Assembly: GCF_015240255.1 (NCBI RefSeq)
Contig: NZ_CP061205.1
Span: 496,001-560,000 of the forward strand
Reading direction: 5' to 3'
DNA length: 64,000 bases
Source of the DNA: Kordiimonas pumila
GTDB taxonomy: Bacteria; Pseudomonadota; Alphaproteobacteria; Sphingomonadales; Kordiimonadaceae
Positions 1-10,300 of this stretch are shown here, in pieces (position 1 is the first letter of the stretch; each line of letters begins with the position of its first letter). The translations under genes and the position numbers were made by a program. The notes below the pieces were generated by a model that saw only the letters and a list, made by a program, of their open reading frames with translations, was not told the DNA's origin and searched no databases.

Positions 1-2652
1 GACCCTGCCGTAACCCCCATGATGGCCCAGTATCTTGAGATTAAGGCAACATGCCCGGAGAGCCTTTTATTTTACCGCATGGGGGACTTTTACGAGCTGT
101 TTTTTGATGATGCCGAAAAAGCATCCCGCGCGCTTGATATCACCCTTACCAAACGCGGGAAATTAAACGGTGAAGACATTCCTATGGCTGGCGTGCCCGT
201 GCATGCCTCAGAAATGTACCTGTCGCGCCTGATTAAAAAATCCTTCAAAGTTGCAGTTTGCGAGCAAACCGAAGACCCGGCAGAAGCCAAAAAGCGCGGG
301 TCAAAATCTGTTGTTCGGCGAGAAATTGTGCGCCTTGTCACCCCCGGCACCCTTACAGAAGAAAACCTGCTCGACCCCAGAACCCATAATTATCTGGTAG
401 CCCTTGGCCGCGCGCAAAAAGACCTGTCGCTTGCTGTTGCAGACATGTCGACCGGCGAATTTTTCATTCTACCCACTAAATATGGCCGCCTTGATGCCGA
501 TCTTGCCCGCTTGCAGCCCGGCGAATTACTTGTTCCAGACGACTTAAGTAACGACCCTGTCATCGCACAAGCCTTGTTTGATTGGCGACCAGTTATCAGC
601 CCACTTGGCTCAAGCCATTTTGATAGCAGCTATGGATCACGGTTTCTAAAAACCCTGTTTGATGTATCCACCCTTGACGGATTTGCCGCTTTTACCCGTG
701 CAGATCTGGCGGCGGCTGGCGCTCTGATATATTATCTGGATGATACACAAAAGGGCAAGCTGCCGAAGCTGTTCCCCCCGCGCAGGCTTTCAATTGACAG
801 CACCATGATGATTGACGCCGCCACCCGCAGAAGCCTTGAGCTTGTCCGCACCCAAAACGGCGAAACAGCAGGCAGCCTGCTTGCGACAATAGACCGTACA
901 GTAACCGGCGCTGGCGCGCGTTTGCTCGCCAAACGCCTTTCGGCCCCACTTACAGACCCGGTCCGCATTAACGAGCGGCTCGACTGTGTGGATTATATGC
1001 TGGCAAGAAATGCCTTACGTGTGGATATCCGCACCATTCTTGGTAACACACCAGACATAGAGCGGGCGCTCGCACGGCTTTCGCTTGGGCGCGGCGGCCC
1101 CCGCGATCTGGCCGCCATTCGCGCCGGGTTAAAAAGCGCCCAAGCACTAGAGGCTCGGCTTAGGGCCACAGCAAGCAGCCTTGAAGACCTGCCAATGCAA
1201 ATTGAAAACACCCTTGAAGACCTTGGAAACCACGGTGCACTTATAGCGCATCTGGAAAAAGCACTGGTGGACGAGCCACCGCTGTTGGCCCGTGACGGCG
1301 GCTTTATTGCCAAAGGTTATAACAGTAATCTTGATGAATATAGAAGCCTGCGCGATGACAGCCGGCGGCTGATTGCAGCCCTTGAAGGGCGCTATCAGTC
1401 AGAAACAGAAATAAACGCCCTCAAAATCCGCCACAATAATGTGCTTGGCTATCATATTGACGTATCACCCAAAAATGCCGAAAAAATGCTATCCGGCCCT
1501 TTAAGTGAAACCTTTATTCACCGGCAAACGCTCGCGAGTTCAACCCGGTTTTCAACATCTGAACTATCAAGGCTCGCAGGCAAAATTTCAGAGGCGGCTG
1601 ATCGGGCACTTTCCCTAGAGGCTGAGCTTTTTGCCGAATTGGCAGCCCTCATATTAAAGTCGTCCGAAACAATTTTATTATCAGCCGAAGCCCTTGCGTT
1701 TTTTGATGTCGCAACCGCATGCGCGGTGCTTGCAGAAGAAGACCGCCATGTCCGCCCTGAGGTGGATGACAGCCAGAATTTTGATATTAAAGGCGGGCGG
1801 CATCCGATTGTTGAAAAAGCGCTGATGAAAAATGACAACAAACCCTTTGTTTCCAATGACTGTGACCTGTCGGGGGACGATAGACTCTGGCTTATTACCG
1901 GCCCCAACATGGCGGGTAAAAGTACGTTCCTAAGACAAAATGCCCTGATTGCCATTATGGCACAAATGGGTGCCTTTGTGCCTGCAGACAGTGCCATTAT
2001 CGGTGTTGTCGACCGGCTATTTAGCCGCGTGGGTGCCTCTGACGATTTGGCACACGGCAGGTCAACCTTTATGGTAGAAATGGTTGAAACTGCCGCCATT
2101 CTTAATCAGGCTGGCCCTAAATCTCTGGTCATTCTGGATGAAATTGGGCGTGGCACCGCCACATACGACGGCCTTTCCATTGCATGGGCCGCCGTTGAAC
2201 ATCTGCATAATATAAACCAGTCACGGGCACTGTTTGCAACGCACTATCACGAGCTTACAGCCTTGAAAGAAACGCTAGACAGTGTTTCTCTGCGGTCCAT
2301 GAAAGTGCGGGAATGGAAAGGCGACGTTGTCTTTCTGCACGAAGTGGCGGCAGGGGCCGCTGATAGGTCATACGGTATTCAGGTTGCAAAGCTTGCGGGC
2401 CTTCCCGCCGCCGTTATTAACCGGGCGCGGCAAGTATTAGGCCACCTGGAAAACAGCGATAAAGGTGACAAAGCCCACGGCTTAATCCATGATTTACCCT
2501 TGTTTCAACAGGTTTCAGCTATACATGAAAGCATTGATAGTGGGCCTTCAGAACTAGAAGCCCTGCTGGCTGGCGTAACACCAGACGAACTGACGCCCAA
2601 AGAAGCCCTTGAAATACTTTATAAGCTTAAAGAAACAGCTGAAAAGCGATAA
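1..2652 (+). CDS. mutS: DNA mismatch repair protein MutS (5' end outside window)
   Basis: Mismatch-recognition ATPase that starts methyl-independent or MutL-dependent mismatch repair. The reading frame is open back to base 1 and the residues before the first in-window ATG (19) resemble the usual MutS lead-in, so the true start probably lies upstream. The mismatch-binding Phe-X-Glu (in MGDFYELF) is about 25 residues after that ATG. The C-terminal ATPase has Walker [10 protein letters not shown] near residue 628 and Walker B LDEIGRG near residue 710, followed by the ATHYHEL switch. At least 877 residues is normal for the family. It is 17 bases upstream of glnD on the same strand. Confidence 0.97.
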   Translation, partial: DPAVTPMMAQYLEIKATCPESLLFYRMGDFYELFFDDAEKASRALDITLTKRGKLNGEDIPMAGVPVHASEMYLSRLIKKSFKVAVCEQTEDPAEAKKRGSKSVVRREIVRLVTPGTLTEENLLDPRTHNYLVALGRAQKDLSLAVADMSTGEFFILPTKYGRLDADLARLQPGELLVPDDLSNDPVIAQALFDWRPVISPLGSSHFDSSYGSRFLKTLFDVSTLDGFAAFTRADLAAAGALIYYLDDTQKGKLPKLFPPRRLSIDSTMMIDAATRRSLELVRTQNGETAGSLLATIDRTVTGAGARLLAKRLSAPLTDPVRINERLDCVDYMLARNALRVDIRTILGNTPDIERALARLSLGRGGPRDLAAIRAGLKSAQALEARLRATASSLEDLPMQIENTLEDLGNHGALIAHLEKALVDEPPLLARDGGFIAKGYNSNLDEYRSLRDDSRRLIAALEGRYQSETEINALKIRHNNVLGYHIDVSPKNAEKMLSGPLSETFIHRQTLASSTRFSTSELSRLAGKISEAADRALSLEAELFAELAALILKSSETILLSAEALAFFDVATACAVLAEEDRHVRPEVDDSQNFDIKGGRHPIVEKALMKNDNKPFVSNDCDLSGDDRLWLITGPNMAGKSTFLRQNALIAIMAQMGAFVPADSAIIGVVDRLFSRVGASDDLAHGRSTFMVEMVETAAILNQAGPKSLVILDEIGRGTATYDGLSIAWAAVEHLHNINQSRALFATHYHELTALKETLDSVSLRSMKVREWKGDVVFLHEVAAGAADRSYGIQVAKLAGLPAAVINRARQVLGHLENSDKGDKAHGLIHDLPLFQQVSAIHESIDSGPSELEALLAGVTPDELTPKEALEILYKLKETAEKR

Positions 2653-2669
2653 ACGGAAAAGCGACACCT

Positions 2670-5456
2670 ATGTCAAATATTCGAAACCGCAAAGACCTTA
2701 TAAACCGCAAGCAGCTGGTAACAGAACTTGAGCAGTTGGTGGAAACACACCCGCGTGACAAGTGGCAGCTTGAGCTGGTCAAAATGCTAAAGCCTGCTTA
2801 TCAGCACGGGTGGGAAGGTGTTAAAGCCCGCTTTTTTAATGATGGCGACAAGGGGCAAACCGCAGCGGCTTCGCTGTGTTATGTAACCGACCAGACCCTG
2901 CGTATTATTTTTGATTTTGTGACGACCTATGTTTATCCGGTTGCCAACCCAACCGCCTCAGAGCGCATTGCCCTTGTGGCAACAGGTGGCTACGGACGCG
3001 GCGAACTGGCCCCCTATTCAGACATCGACCTTCTGTTTTTAATTCCTTACAAATCAACCCCTTGGGCAGAAAATGTTGTAGAATTCATGCTCTATGTATT
3101 GTGGGATCTGGGTTTAAAAATAGGCCACGCAACCCGCACAGGTGAAGAATGCGCCCGGCTCGCAAAAGAAGACCTTACGATCAGAACCGCCTTGCTGGAA
3201 TCGCGCTATCTTTGGGGTGACAAAGCCCTGTACGATGAAGCGGTGAAGCGTTTTGTACGCCGCGTTATTTCCACCTCTGGTGCTGAATTTGTTGAACAGA
3301 AACTGGAAGAACGCGATAAACGGCACCAGCGCCTTGGTGATAGCCGCTATGTGGTTGAACCTAATATCAAGGAAGGCAAGGGCGGGCTGCGTGACCTGCA
3401 AACCATGTGGTGGATTGCCCGCTATCTATACGGCGTAAACCGCACACAAGCCGTTGATCCTGAAATTCTGACAGATGAAGAAAACCAGCAATTCAAAAAG
3501 GCTGAAGCTTTTCTCTGGACAGTAAGGGTGGCCTTGCATTTTTTGGCAGACCGCGCCGAAGAACGCCTGACATTTGACATGCAGCGCCAACTTGCCGATG
3601 TTTTGAAATATAAAGACCATCCCGGCCTAAGCGATGTAGAACGCTTTATGAAGCACTATTTTTTGGTGGCAAAACAGGTGGGCGACCTGACCCGAATTTT
3701 CTGTGCCGTCCTTGAGGCACGGCAACAAAAAACTTTCTTTTCCAGATTTCGCAGAACCAAAAAGCTGAAGGAATTTGCACTTGAAGGTGGCCGGCTTACC
3801 CTTTTGAAAGAAGATGACATCAAAACCAACCCCGGCCTCATGGTTAAAATTTTCCGGCTTGCCGATGATAAAGGGCTGGATATTCACCCCGATGCCCTGC
3901 GCATCATTCAGCATAACCTTGGGCGCATCACGCAAAAAGTGCGCCGCGACCCAGAGGTTAATGAAGACTTTCTCGCCATTTTAACCTCGATGAAAGAAGG
4001 CGAAATAAACCTGCGCCGCATGAATGAAGCTGGCGTTTTTGGGCGCTTTTTGCCTGATTTTGGCCGAGTGGTTGCCCAGATGCAGTATGATATGTACCAC
4101 CACTATACAGTGGACGAACATACAATACGGGCGATTGGTCTCCTGTCTAAAATTGAAGCCGGGCAGCTTGAAAAAGACCACCCGCTTGCTTCTGAAGTCA
4201 TTCAAAAAATTATCTCGCGCCGGGTGCTGTATGTTGCGGTTCTCCTGCACGACATTGCCAAAGGCCGCGGCGGCGACCATTCTGAACTTGGCGCTGAAGT
4301 AGCCCATGCTGTTTGCCCCCGTCTCGGTTTAAAACCGGCTGAAACAGAAACCGTTGCATGGCTGGTTCGCTGGCACCTGCTGATGAGCAATACGGCTTTC
4401 AAGCGTGACCTGTCTGACCACAAAACAATTGTAGATTTTTGTGAACTGGTGAAAAGCCCGGAACGGCTTAGGCTTCTGCTGATCTTAACTGTTGTAGACA
4501 TTAGGGCTGTAGGCCCCGGCATCTGGAACGGCTGGAAAGGCCAGTTGCTGCGCGAATTATACCGCGCTGCAGAAGAGGTGCTGATGGCCGGTCACGCAAC
4601 ACGCGGGCGCAGTGAACGTGTGCAAATGAAAAAAGACGCCCTCGGCGAAACCCTCAAGGCATGGGGTGCCGTTGATCTTGATAAACATTATACCCGCATG
4701 AATGACGCCTACTGGATTGCGGAAGACCACGACACACTGGTACAAGACGCAGAACTTATACGCGCAACAGATGCCACAAGCGACCTGCTCGGCGTTTCCG
4801 CGCGCATTGAAACCTTTCAGGACATGACAAACGTCGCGGTTTATACCGAAGATCACCCCGGTATGTTTGCCCGTATTGTGGGCGCCCTCGGTGTTGCCGG
4901 TGCCACCATCATGGGCGCTAAAATCCATACATCCCGCGACGGCTTAGCGGTCGATAACTTTGTTGTTCACGATGAAGACGGCGATACATTTAACAGCAAA
5001 GAAAAACTGGGTCGGCTTGAAGAAACCATACTGGAAACCCTGAAGGGCAACGTAAAACCAAAAGAACGCCTGAAAAACAAGCGTATCTACGGCAATAAAG
5101 ATGCTGCTTTTGAAATTGAACCCGTTGTGCTGATTGATAATAAAGCCTCAAATTGGTCCACCGTTATAGAGGTGAATGCAAAGGACAGGCCCGGGCTTCT
5201 TTATGATCTGGCGTATGCTTTATACGGCCTTAAACTTTCCATATTTTCGGCGCATGTTGCCACGTACGGCGAAAGAGCAATTGACGTCTTTTATGTCAGG
5301 GATCTTATCGGCCAAAAAATTACCAACAAGGTGCGTCTAAGGAATATTGAAGATAAACTCCTTAAAGCATCGCGCGGCGAAGCCATTTTTGGCCGCCCCA
5401 AAAACAGTGCCGGTGCTGACACCGATGACAAGGCACCACAGGAACTGGTTATATGA
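2670..5456 (+). CDS. glnD: Bifunctional [protein-PII] uridylyltransferase / uridylyl-removing enzyme GlnD
   Basis: Cytoplasmic nitrogen sensor that uridylylates PII proteins when glutamine is low and removes UMP when it is high. 928 residues, full length. The nucleotidyltransferase motif GGYGRGELAPYSDID lies near residue 105, with paired Asp residues for metal. The HD hydrolase motif LLHDIAKGRGGDH lies near residue 525. Two ACT domains follow near residues 720-790 and 830-900, each with a DHPG/DRPG turn, and bind glutamine. It sits between mutS and murJ and overlaps murJ by four bases (ATGA), which suggests translational coupling. Confidence 0.97.
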   Translation: MSNIRNRKDLINRKQLVTELEQLVETHPRDKWQLELVKMLKPAYQHGWEGVKARFFNDGDKGQTAAASLCYVTDQTLRIIFDFVTTYVYPVANPTASERIALVATGGYGRGELAPYSDIDLLFLIPYKSTPWAENVVEFMLYVLWDLGLKIGHATRTGEECARLAKEDLTIRTALLESRYLWGDKALYDEAVKRFVRRVISTSGAEFVEQKLEERDKRHQRLGDSRYVVEPNIKEGKGGLRDLQTMWWIARYLYGVNRTQAVDPEILTDEENQQFKKAEAFLWTVRVALHFLADRAEERLTFDMQRQLADVLKYKDHPGLSDVERFMKHYFLVAKQVGDLTRIFCAVLEARQQKTFFSRFRRTKKLKEFALEGGRLTLLKEDDIKTNPGLMVKIFRLADDKGLDIHPDALRIIQHNLGRITQKVRRDPEVNEDFLAILTSMKEGEINLRRMNEAGVFGRFLPDFGRVVAQMQYDMYHHYTVDEHTIRAIGLLSKIEAGQLEKDHPLASEVIQKIISRRVLYVAVLLHDIAKGRGGDHSELGAEVAHAVCPRLGLKPAETETVAWLVRWHLLMSNTAFKRDLSDHKTIVDFCELVKSPERLRLLLILTVVDIRAVGPGIWNGWKGQLLRELYRAAEEVLMAGHATRGRSERVQMKKDALGETLKAWGAVDLDKHYTRMNDAYWIAEDHDTLVQDAELIRATDATSDLLGVSARIETFQDMTNVAVYTEDHPGMFARIVGALGVAGATIMGAKIHTSRDGLAVDNFVVHDEDGDTFNSKEKLGRLEETILETLKGNVKPKERLKNKRIYGNKDAAFEIEPVVLIDNKASNWSTVIEVNAKDRPGLLYDLAYALYGLKLSIFSAHVATYGERAIDVFYVRDLIGQKITNKVRLRNIEDKLLKASRGEAIFGRPKNSAGADTDDKAPQELVI

Positions 5457-7015
5457 GCCTTTTAAAGGGTATTTCGACCGTAGGCGGCTATACACTTCTC
5501 AGCCGTGTTTTTGGTGTAATTCGTGATTTGCTGATGGCCCGGTATCTGGGCGCAGGCATGGCAGCTGATGCCTTTTTTATTGCTTTTAAGCTGCCTAACT
5601 TTTTCAGACGACTTTTTGCAGAAGGGGCGTTTTCAGTGGGGTTTGTGCCTCTGTTTGCCCGTGCCCTTGGCAAGGATATTACCCCCGAAAGCAAAGCTGC
5701 CGCCGAAGCTTTTGCCGGGCGTGTGCTGGCATGGCAATTGCCGGTTTTGCTTGTTTTTCTGGTGATTATGGAAATTGCGATGGCCCCTTTTATGTTAGGG
5801 CTAACCGGCGGCTTTGAGGGTGATGCCACCAAGTTTAATTTTGTGGTGGAACTGGGCCGCTACACCTTTCCCTATTTGGCCCTTATCTCGCTCGTTTCTT
5901 TCTATGCAGGCATGTTAAACGCCTTTGGGCGCTATTCTGCTGCCGCTTTTGCGCCAGTTATCCTTAATGTATGCATGATATCTTCGCTGTTGCTGTACGG
6001 CGAAACAGAAGAAGGCGGTGCCCGTGCCTTATCTATCGCTGTTTCGGCAGCAGGTGTTGCCCAGCTCATTTGGCTATACGGCGTTGCCCGAAAACTGGGT
6101 GTTTCATTAAAGTTACCAAGGCCAACTTTATCACCTGACGTGAAAGAACTATTGCGGATCATAGGCCCTGCCGCTATTGGTGCCGGCGTTACGCAGATCA
6201 ATCTTTTAATTGATGTGCTGATTGCCGCCCGGTTTTTACCGGAAGGATCGGTTTCGTGGTTATTTTATGCTGACAGGCTAAGCCAGTTACCGCTCGGCGT
6301 TATTGGTATTGCTGTCGGTACCGTATTGTTACCCAGCATTTCGAGGCTTCTGTCCGTCAATGACCACAAAGGCGCAAACGGCCAGCAAAACCGGGCAATA
6401 GAGTTTTCCCTGTTTCTCACGCTGCCCTCCGCTATTGCCCTGGCGATTATGGCCGGGCCTATTCTCGCAACCCTGTTCGAGCGAGATGCCTTCACCGCCC
6501 ATGATACAAATGCAACGGCTGCAGCGCTTATGGTTTATGCAGCAGGCCTGCCCGCCTATGTTATTGCCAAAGCCCTAACCCCCGGCTATTTTGCACGCAA
6601 AGACACACGCACACCGGTGCGTTTTGCCATTGTGTCTCTGATCATTAACACCACACTGAATTTCATTTTGATCCAGTATTTTGCTCACGTCGGCCTAGCT
6701 GCCGCAACCGCGATTGCCGCATGGGTAAATGCGGGTTTGTTATACGGCGGCCTCAGAAAGCGAAACCACTTAACACTGGAGAAAATCACCCTCATCCGCC
6801 TGGCCAAATGTATTATCTCAAGCGCTGTGATGGGTATTGCTGTTTATTTTATCACCCGTGAAAGTGCGTCCGTTTTCCTGACAGATGGCTTAACACGCGT
6901 TGCATCGCTTGCTGGCATCATTGTGGTTGGCATTCTGGTTTACGTGCTGGTAAATATTGTCCTGCGCACCCTAACAACTGCTGAACTAAAGCGTTTTGTG
7001 CGCCCTAACGCCTGA
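5453..7015 (+). CDS. murJ: Lipid II flippase MurJ (MviN family)
   Basis: Inner-membrane MOP-superfamily transporter that moves lipid II across the cytoplasmic membrane for peptidoglycan synthesis. 520 residues with about 14 hydrophobic segments. The N-terminal stretch with RVFGVIRDLLMARYLG and the KLPNFFRRLFAEGAF signature (near residues 45-60) are typical of MviN. The start codon overlaps the glnD stop. The glnD-murJ-trpS order is common in alphaproteobacteria. No truncation is seen. Confidence 0.96.
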   Translation: MSLLKGISTVGGYTLLSRVFGVIRDLLMARYLGAGMAADAFFIAFKLPNFFRRLFAEGAFSVGFVPLFARALGKDITPESKAAAEAFAGRVLAWQLPVLLVFLVIMEIAMAPFMLGLTGGFEGDATKFNFVVELGRYTFPYLALISLVSFYAGMLNAFGRYSAAAFAPVILNVCMISSLLLYGETEEGGARALSIAVSAAGVAQLIWLYGVARKLGVSLKLPRPTLSPDVKELLRIIGPAAIGAGVTQINLLIDVLIAARFLPEGSVSWLFYADRLSQLPLGVIGIAVGTVLLPSISRLLSVNDHKGANGQQNRAIEFSLFLTLPSAIALAIMAGPILATLFERDAFTAHDTNATAAALMVYAAGLPAYVIAKALTPGYFARKDTRTPVRFAIVSLIINTTLNFILIQYFAHVGLAAATAIAAWVNAGLLYGGLRKRNHLTLEKITLIRLAKCIISSAVMGIAVYFITRESASVFLTDGLTRVASLAGIIVVGILVYVLVNIVLRTLTTAELKRFVRPNA

Positions 7016-7021
7016 TCCTGC

Positions 7022-7050
7022 TTGACCCGGGCCGGGGCAGTTGCCATAAC
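7022..7050 (+). promoter_or_regulatory. Candidate sigma-70 promoter for trpS
   Basis: A -35-like TTGACC (7022-7027) and a -10-like CATAAC (7045-7050) are separated by 17 bases in the murJ-trpS gap, placing a transcription start about 30 bases before the trpS start codon. Pattern match only; the GC-rich spacer is unusual. Confidence 0.4.
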
Positions 7051-7088
7051 GCCCACTGACTTTAGTTGTTCCTGTATGGAGATATACC

Positions 7089-8087
7089 GTGACGAACCGC
7101 GTTTTTTCTGGCGCCCAGCCTTCTGGGAATATGCATCTTGGTAACTATCTTGGTGCGTTCAGAAACTGGGTGCGCCTACAGGATAGCTATGAGTGCATTT
7201 ACTGTGTGGTTGACATGCATGCCATTACTGTGTGGCAGGACCCCGCAGCCCTGAAGGACCAAGTGCGCGAAGCAGCGGCCGCCTATCTTGCGAGCGGTGT
7301 TGACCCGAAAAAATCTATCCTCTTTAACCAGAGCCGGGTACCGGGCCATGCCGAACTTGCATGGATTTTTAACTGTGTCGCCCGCATTGGCTGGTTAAAC
7401 CGCATGACCCAGTTTAAGGATAAAGCTGGCAAAAACCGCGAAAACGCCTCAACTGGCCTGTTTGTGTACCCAAACCTTATGGCGGCGGACATCCTTCTGT
7501 ATAAAGCAACCCACGTACCTGTGGGCGAAGACCAGAAACAGCATCTTGAGCTAACACGCGACATCGCCCAAAAGTTCAATAACGACTACGGCATTGAACT
7601 TTTCCCGCTGACCGAACCTATCATTCAGGCCGAAGGCGCCCGGATTATGAGCCTGCGCGACGGTACCAAAAAAATGTCCAAGTCAGACCCGTCTGAATTC
7701 AGCCGCATAAACCTGAACGACGATGCCGACACGCTGGCACAGAAAATTCGCAAAGCCAAAACAGATGCTGAGCTGTTGCCGCCAAAAGCAGACATGCTGG
7801 AAGGCAGGCCCGAAGCTCAGAATTTGGTGGGTATCTACGCCGCCCTAACGGACATGAGCCGCGATGCAGTGTGCGCCCAATATGAAGGCAAAGGTTTTGG
7901 TGATTTCAAAAAAGCCCTCACAGAAGTAGTGGTAACAAACCTGGCCCCCATTACAGAAGAAATGGCGCGCCTGCAAAAAGACCCAGCCTATATCGACAGC
8001 CTCCTGAAAGAAGGCGGCGAAAAAGCACAAGCCCTTTCAGCGCCGATACTGGCAGACGTGAAAAAGGCAGTCGGGTTTTTGTCATAA
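7089..8087 (+). CDS. trpS: Tryptophan--tRNA ligase
   Basis: Class I aminoacyl-tRNA synthetase that charges tRNA-Trp. 332 residues, normal length. The start is GTG with GGAG eight bases upstream. The HIGH-type signature is HLGN at residues 16-19 (in [16 protein letters not shown]) and the KMSKS loop is intact near residue 196. It lies 73 bases after murJ and has its own candidate promoter in that gap. Confidence 0.97.
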   Translation: MTNRVFSGAQPSGNMHLGNYLGAFRNWVRLQDSYECIYCVVDMHAITVWQDPAALKDQVREAAAAYLASGVDPKKSILFNQSRVPGHAELAWIFNCVARIGWLNRMTQFKDKAGKNRENASTGLFVYPNLMAADILLYKATHVPVGEDQKQHLELTRDIAQKFNNDYGIELFPLTEPIIQAEGARIMSLRDGTKKMSKSDPSEFSRINLNDDADTLAQKIRKAKTDAELLPPKADMLEGRPEAQNLVGIYAALTDMSRDAVCAQYEGKGFGDFKKALTEVVVTNLAPITEEMARLQKDPAYIDSLLKEGGEKAQALSAPILADVKKAVGFLS

Positions 8088-8143
8088 ACCCATGTTGTTC
8101 AGCATCCGTTCAGGTCCCACACTGTAATGTGACCCGATAACAG

Positions 8144-8171
8144 TTGAACCAATTTTGCTACGGCTTATAGT
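8144..8171 (+). promoter_or_regulatory. Candidate sigma-70 promoter for the DUF4136 gene
   Basis: TTGAAC (8144-8149), a 16-base spacer and TATAGT (8166-8171) lie about 30 bases ahead of the ATG at 8201. A strong GGAGG ribosome-binding site follows at 8189-8193. Pattern match only. Confidence 0.4.
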
Positions 8172-8200
8172 GGCATCAGGTTTTTTGCGGAGGTCTATTG

Positions 8201-8812
8201 ATGAACGTTATTCTAAACCGGCTTTTTTTGGCGATTAGCATCTTTGCGCTTTCGGCATGCGCCACTACATTCCGCAGCAATGTGGCAACATTTCATGAAA
8301 TGACGGTGCCCGGCGGCGAGCGTGTGATGCTTGTACCCATGAATGCCGAGAAAAAAGACAGCCTCGAGTATAGGCAGTATGCAAACGTTATTGCATCCCA
8401 CCTGAAAGGCTATGGCTACAAAGAAACTGGGGAATCTGAGCCTGAGCTGATTGCAGGCTTTGACGTGACGGTAAACGATGGCCGTGAAAAGCTGGAAACA
8501 CGCCCCGGTAATCTCGACCCATACTGGCATGGTTACTGGTCGTGGGGCCGTTACTGGCATAGCCCCGGCTTTTACGGTGACCCTTTTGGGCCAGACAGAA
8601 TAGTTGCCAGCACGGTCTATACCATTACCCTGACGGTTGAACTGAGAAAACCAACCGGCGAAGTCATTTTTGAAGGCCGTGCCGACACAGAAGTGCGCAG
8701 CAAGTCTGTGCCAGAGGTTGTGCCTTTCTTGGCTGATGCCCTGTTCCAAAACTTCCCCGGCGAAAGTGGTAAAACACGCCGGGTTGTGTTTGAGACCGAA
8801 CAAAAAGAATAA
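8201..8812 (+). CDS. DUF4136-like outer-envelope lipoprotein
   Basis: Small predicted lipoprotein of unknown role. The N-terminus is a lipoprotein signal ending in the lipobox LSAC near residue 20. The rest resembles DUF4136 proteins (conserved 'ADxxV' and 'LTVEL...G.V.FEGRADT' style strands). A tryptophan/tyrosine-rich loop, PYWHGYWSWGRYW, sits near residue 110. ATG at 8201 is chosen because GGAGG is seven bases upstream; an in-frame TTG precedes it. It is a single-gene unit with its own promoter and a downstream terminator. Confidence 0.75.
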   Translation: MNVILNRLFLAISIFALSACATTFRSNVATFHEMTVPGGERVMLVPMNAEKKDSLEYRQYANVIASHLKGYGYKETGESEPELIAGFDVTVNDGREKLETRPGNLDPYWHGYWSWGRYWHSPGFYGDPFGPDRIVASTVYTITLTVELRKPTGEVIFEGRADTEVRSKSVPEVVPFLADALFQNFPGESGKTRRVVFETEQKE

Positions 8813-8829
8813 ACTGGTAATCTTTAGGC

Positions 8830-8862
8830 GCCCCCGCAGCAAAACCTGCGGGGGCTTCTTTT
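8830..8862 (+). terminator. Rho-independent terminator after the DUF4136 gene
   Basis: A perfect 10-bp GC stem, GCCCCCGCAG (8830-8839) with CTGCGGGGGC (8846-8855), has a six-base loop and is followed by TTCTTTT. It lies 17 bases after the lipoprotein stop codon. Confidence 0.9.
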
Positions 8863-9070
8863 ATGTCTGACATATCCCGCCCCCTGATACCCGCCGGGTA
8901 CATCAATCGCCAGCTGCCTTGCTGACTGCTCTCAAAGCCCGCTGTGCCGCCAAACACCCTGAAACAAACAGATTTGCCTTTAAAAGAACATGCTTTTTTA
9001 GTTATTTGGCTTTCCGAATGCGCACGAATTGTCTACATGGTTATAAAGCTATTATTCCAGAGGGGGAGTT

Positions 9071-10300
9071 ATGCCCGACAAAAAGGTCATTGCCGTTGTT
9101 TTTGGCGGCCGCAGCGTCGAACATGATGTCAGTATTTTATCAGGCTTGCAGTTTCTGGAAGCCCTCGACCCCATAAAATATGACGGCATACCGGTTTATA
9201 TTGACCCGCTTGGCCAGTGGTGGACAGGCGATGCGCTGCTGAAACGCAGCCACTACCCTCTTACTGGTGGGGCCCATAAAGGCTTAAAGCAAATAATGCT
9301 GGACCTTGCCACCCCCGCAAATGGCAGACCACGATTCATTGCTAGTCAAAAAGGTTTGCTGGGCGAAAAAACATCCAGCATTTCCTTCGATCTTATTGTA
9401 CCGGCAATTCATGGCTCTAACGGTGAAGATGGCACCCTTCAAGGCATGCTTGATTTTGCAGCAATCCCCTATGCTGGTTGCCGCACACTTGGGGCTGCCG
9501 CAACCATGAGCAAGCCTTTTGCCAAAACAAACGCGCGCGCCGCTGGTATTCATGTTTTGCCAGATCTTGTGGTAAAACGCCCCGCCAAAGGCAGTTTTGT
9601 TGACCCAGATACACTACAGGCAGACATGAAAGCCGCCTTTGGGAAAGAAGTTTGGCCACTGATCATTAAGCCCTGTAATTTGGGTTCAAGTGTCGGTGTT
9701 GGAAAAGCAAACGACATAGACAGCCTTGTTGCCTGCCTTATGACCGCCTTCCGGATGGACAGCGAAGCCATTATCGAACCCTTCGTTGAAAACCTGACGG
9801 AATATAATATTGCCTGCAGACGCGGTGAACAGGGTATGGTTGAAACATCCGCTATCGAGCGCCCCCTAAGCAAGGCGGAACTACTGGATTTTAAAAATAA
9901 ATATCTGGCCGGCGGCACCGTAGGCGGCCCCAAACTGGATAGCGGCCCAAGTGAAGGCATGGCATCGCTTAACCGCGAGCTAAACCCTGCCGAACTAACC
10001 GCCGAGCAGGAAGCCTTCATTAGAAATAGCGCAGCAGATGTTTTTGACCTGCTAGACCTTGCAGGCAGTGTGCGCGTTGATTTCCTGTGCAATAGCAAAA
10101 CCGGCGAATTATGGCTTAATGAAGTGAACACCGTGCCCGGTTCTTTTGCTTATTTTCTTTGGGAAGCGGCTGCAAAACCTATCAATTTTCTGCAGCTCAC
10201 CACTGCAGTAGTGGAAGAAGGCTTTGCCCTATCCGCCAATAGGCTCGGCGCAACAGACACTGGAACGGGCGGCGCCTCCATTTTCACACGGGCTGATTAA
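9071..10300 (+). CDS. D-alanine--D-alanine ligase family ATP-grasp protein (probably an accessory Ddl)
   Basis: ATP-grasp ligase that by homology joins two amino or hydroxy acids, classically D-Ala-D-Ala. 409 residues, about 100 longer than E. coli DdlB. The N-terminal GGRSVEHDVS keeps the glutamate equivalent to DdlB Glu15 (Glu17). GSSVGV near residue 205 keeps the Ser150 equivalent, and NKY near residue 276 matches the omega-loop Lys-Tyr of D-Ala-D-Ala ligases. The metal-binding NEVN is near residue 350, followed by TVPGSFAYFLW, which resembles Firmicutes-type Ddl more than DdlB. A strong GGGGGAG site precedes the ATG. It overlaps the next gene (TAATG), forming a three-gene unit with a hydrolase and a Mur ligase. 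Not in a dcw cluster, so probably not the main ddl. Confidence 0.85.
   Translation: MPDKKVIAVVFGGRSVEHDVSILSGLQFLEALDPIKYDGIPVYIDPLGQWWTGDALLKRSHYPLTGGAHKGLKQIMLDLATPANGRPRFIASQKGLLGEKTSSISFDLIVPAIHGSNGEDGTLQGMLDFAAIPYAGCRTLGAAATMSKPFAKTNARAAGIHVLPDLVVKRPAKGSFVDPDTLQADMKAAFGKEVWPLIIKPCNLGSSVGVGKANDIDSLVACLMTAFRMDSEAIIEPFVENLTEYNIACRRGEQGMVETSAIERPLSKAELLDFKNKYLAGGTVGGPKLDSGPSEGMASLNRELNPAELTAEQEAFIRNSAADVFDLLDLAGSVRVDFLCNSKTGELWLNEVNTVPGSFAYFLWEAAAKPINFLQLTTAVVEEGFALSANRLGATDTGTGGASIFTRAD

Noticed and set aside
8213-8842. 209-codon minus-strand frame opposite the DUF4136 gene
   Set aside because: Antisense shadow; overlaps a clear lipoprotein gene and its terminator.
8888-8900. Palindrome TACCCGCCGGGTA after the DUF4136 terminator
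   Set aside because: Short and GC-rich; no promoter next to it.
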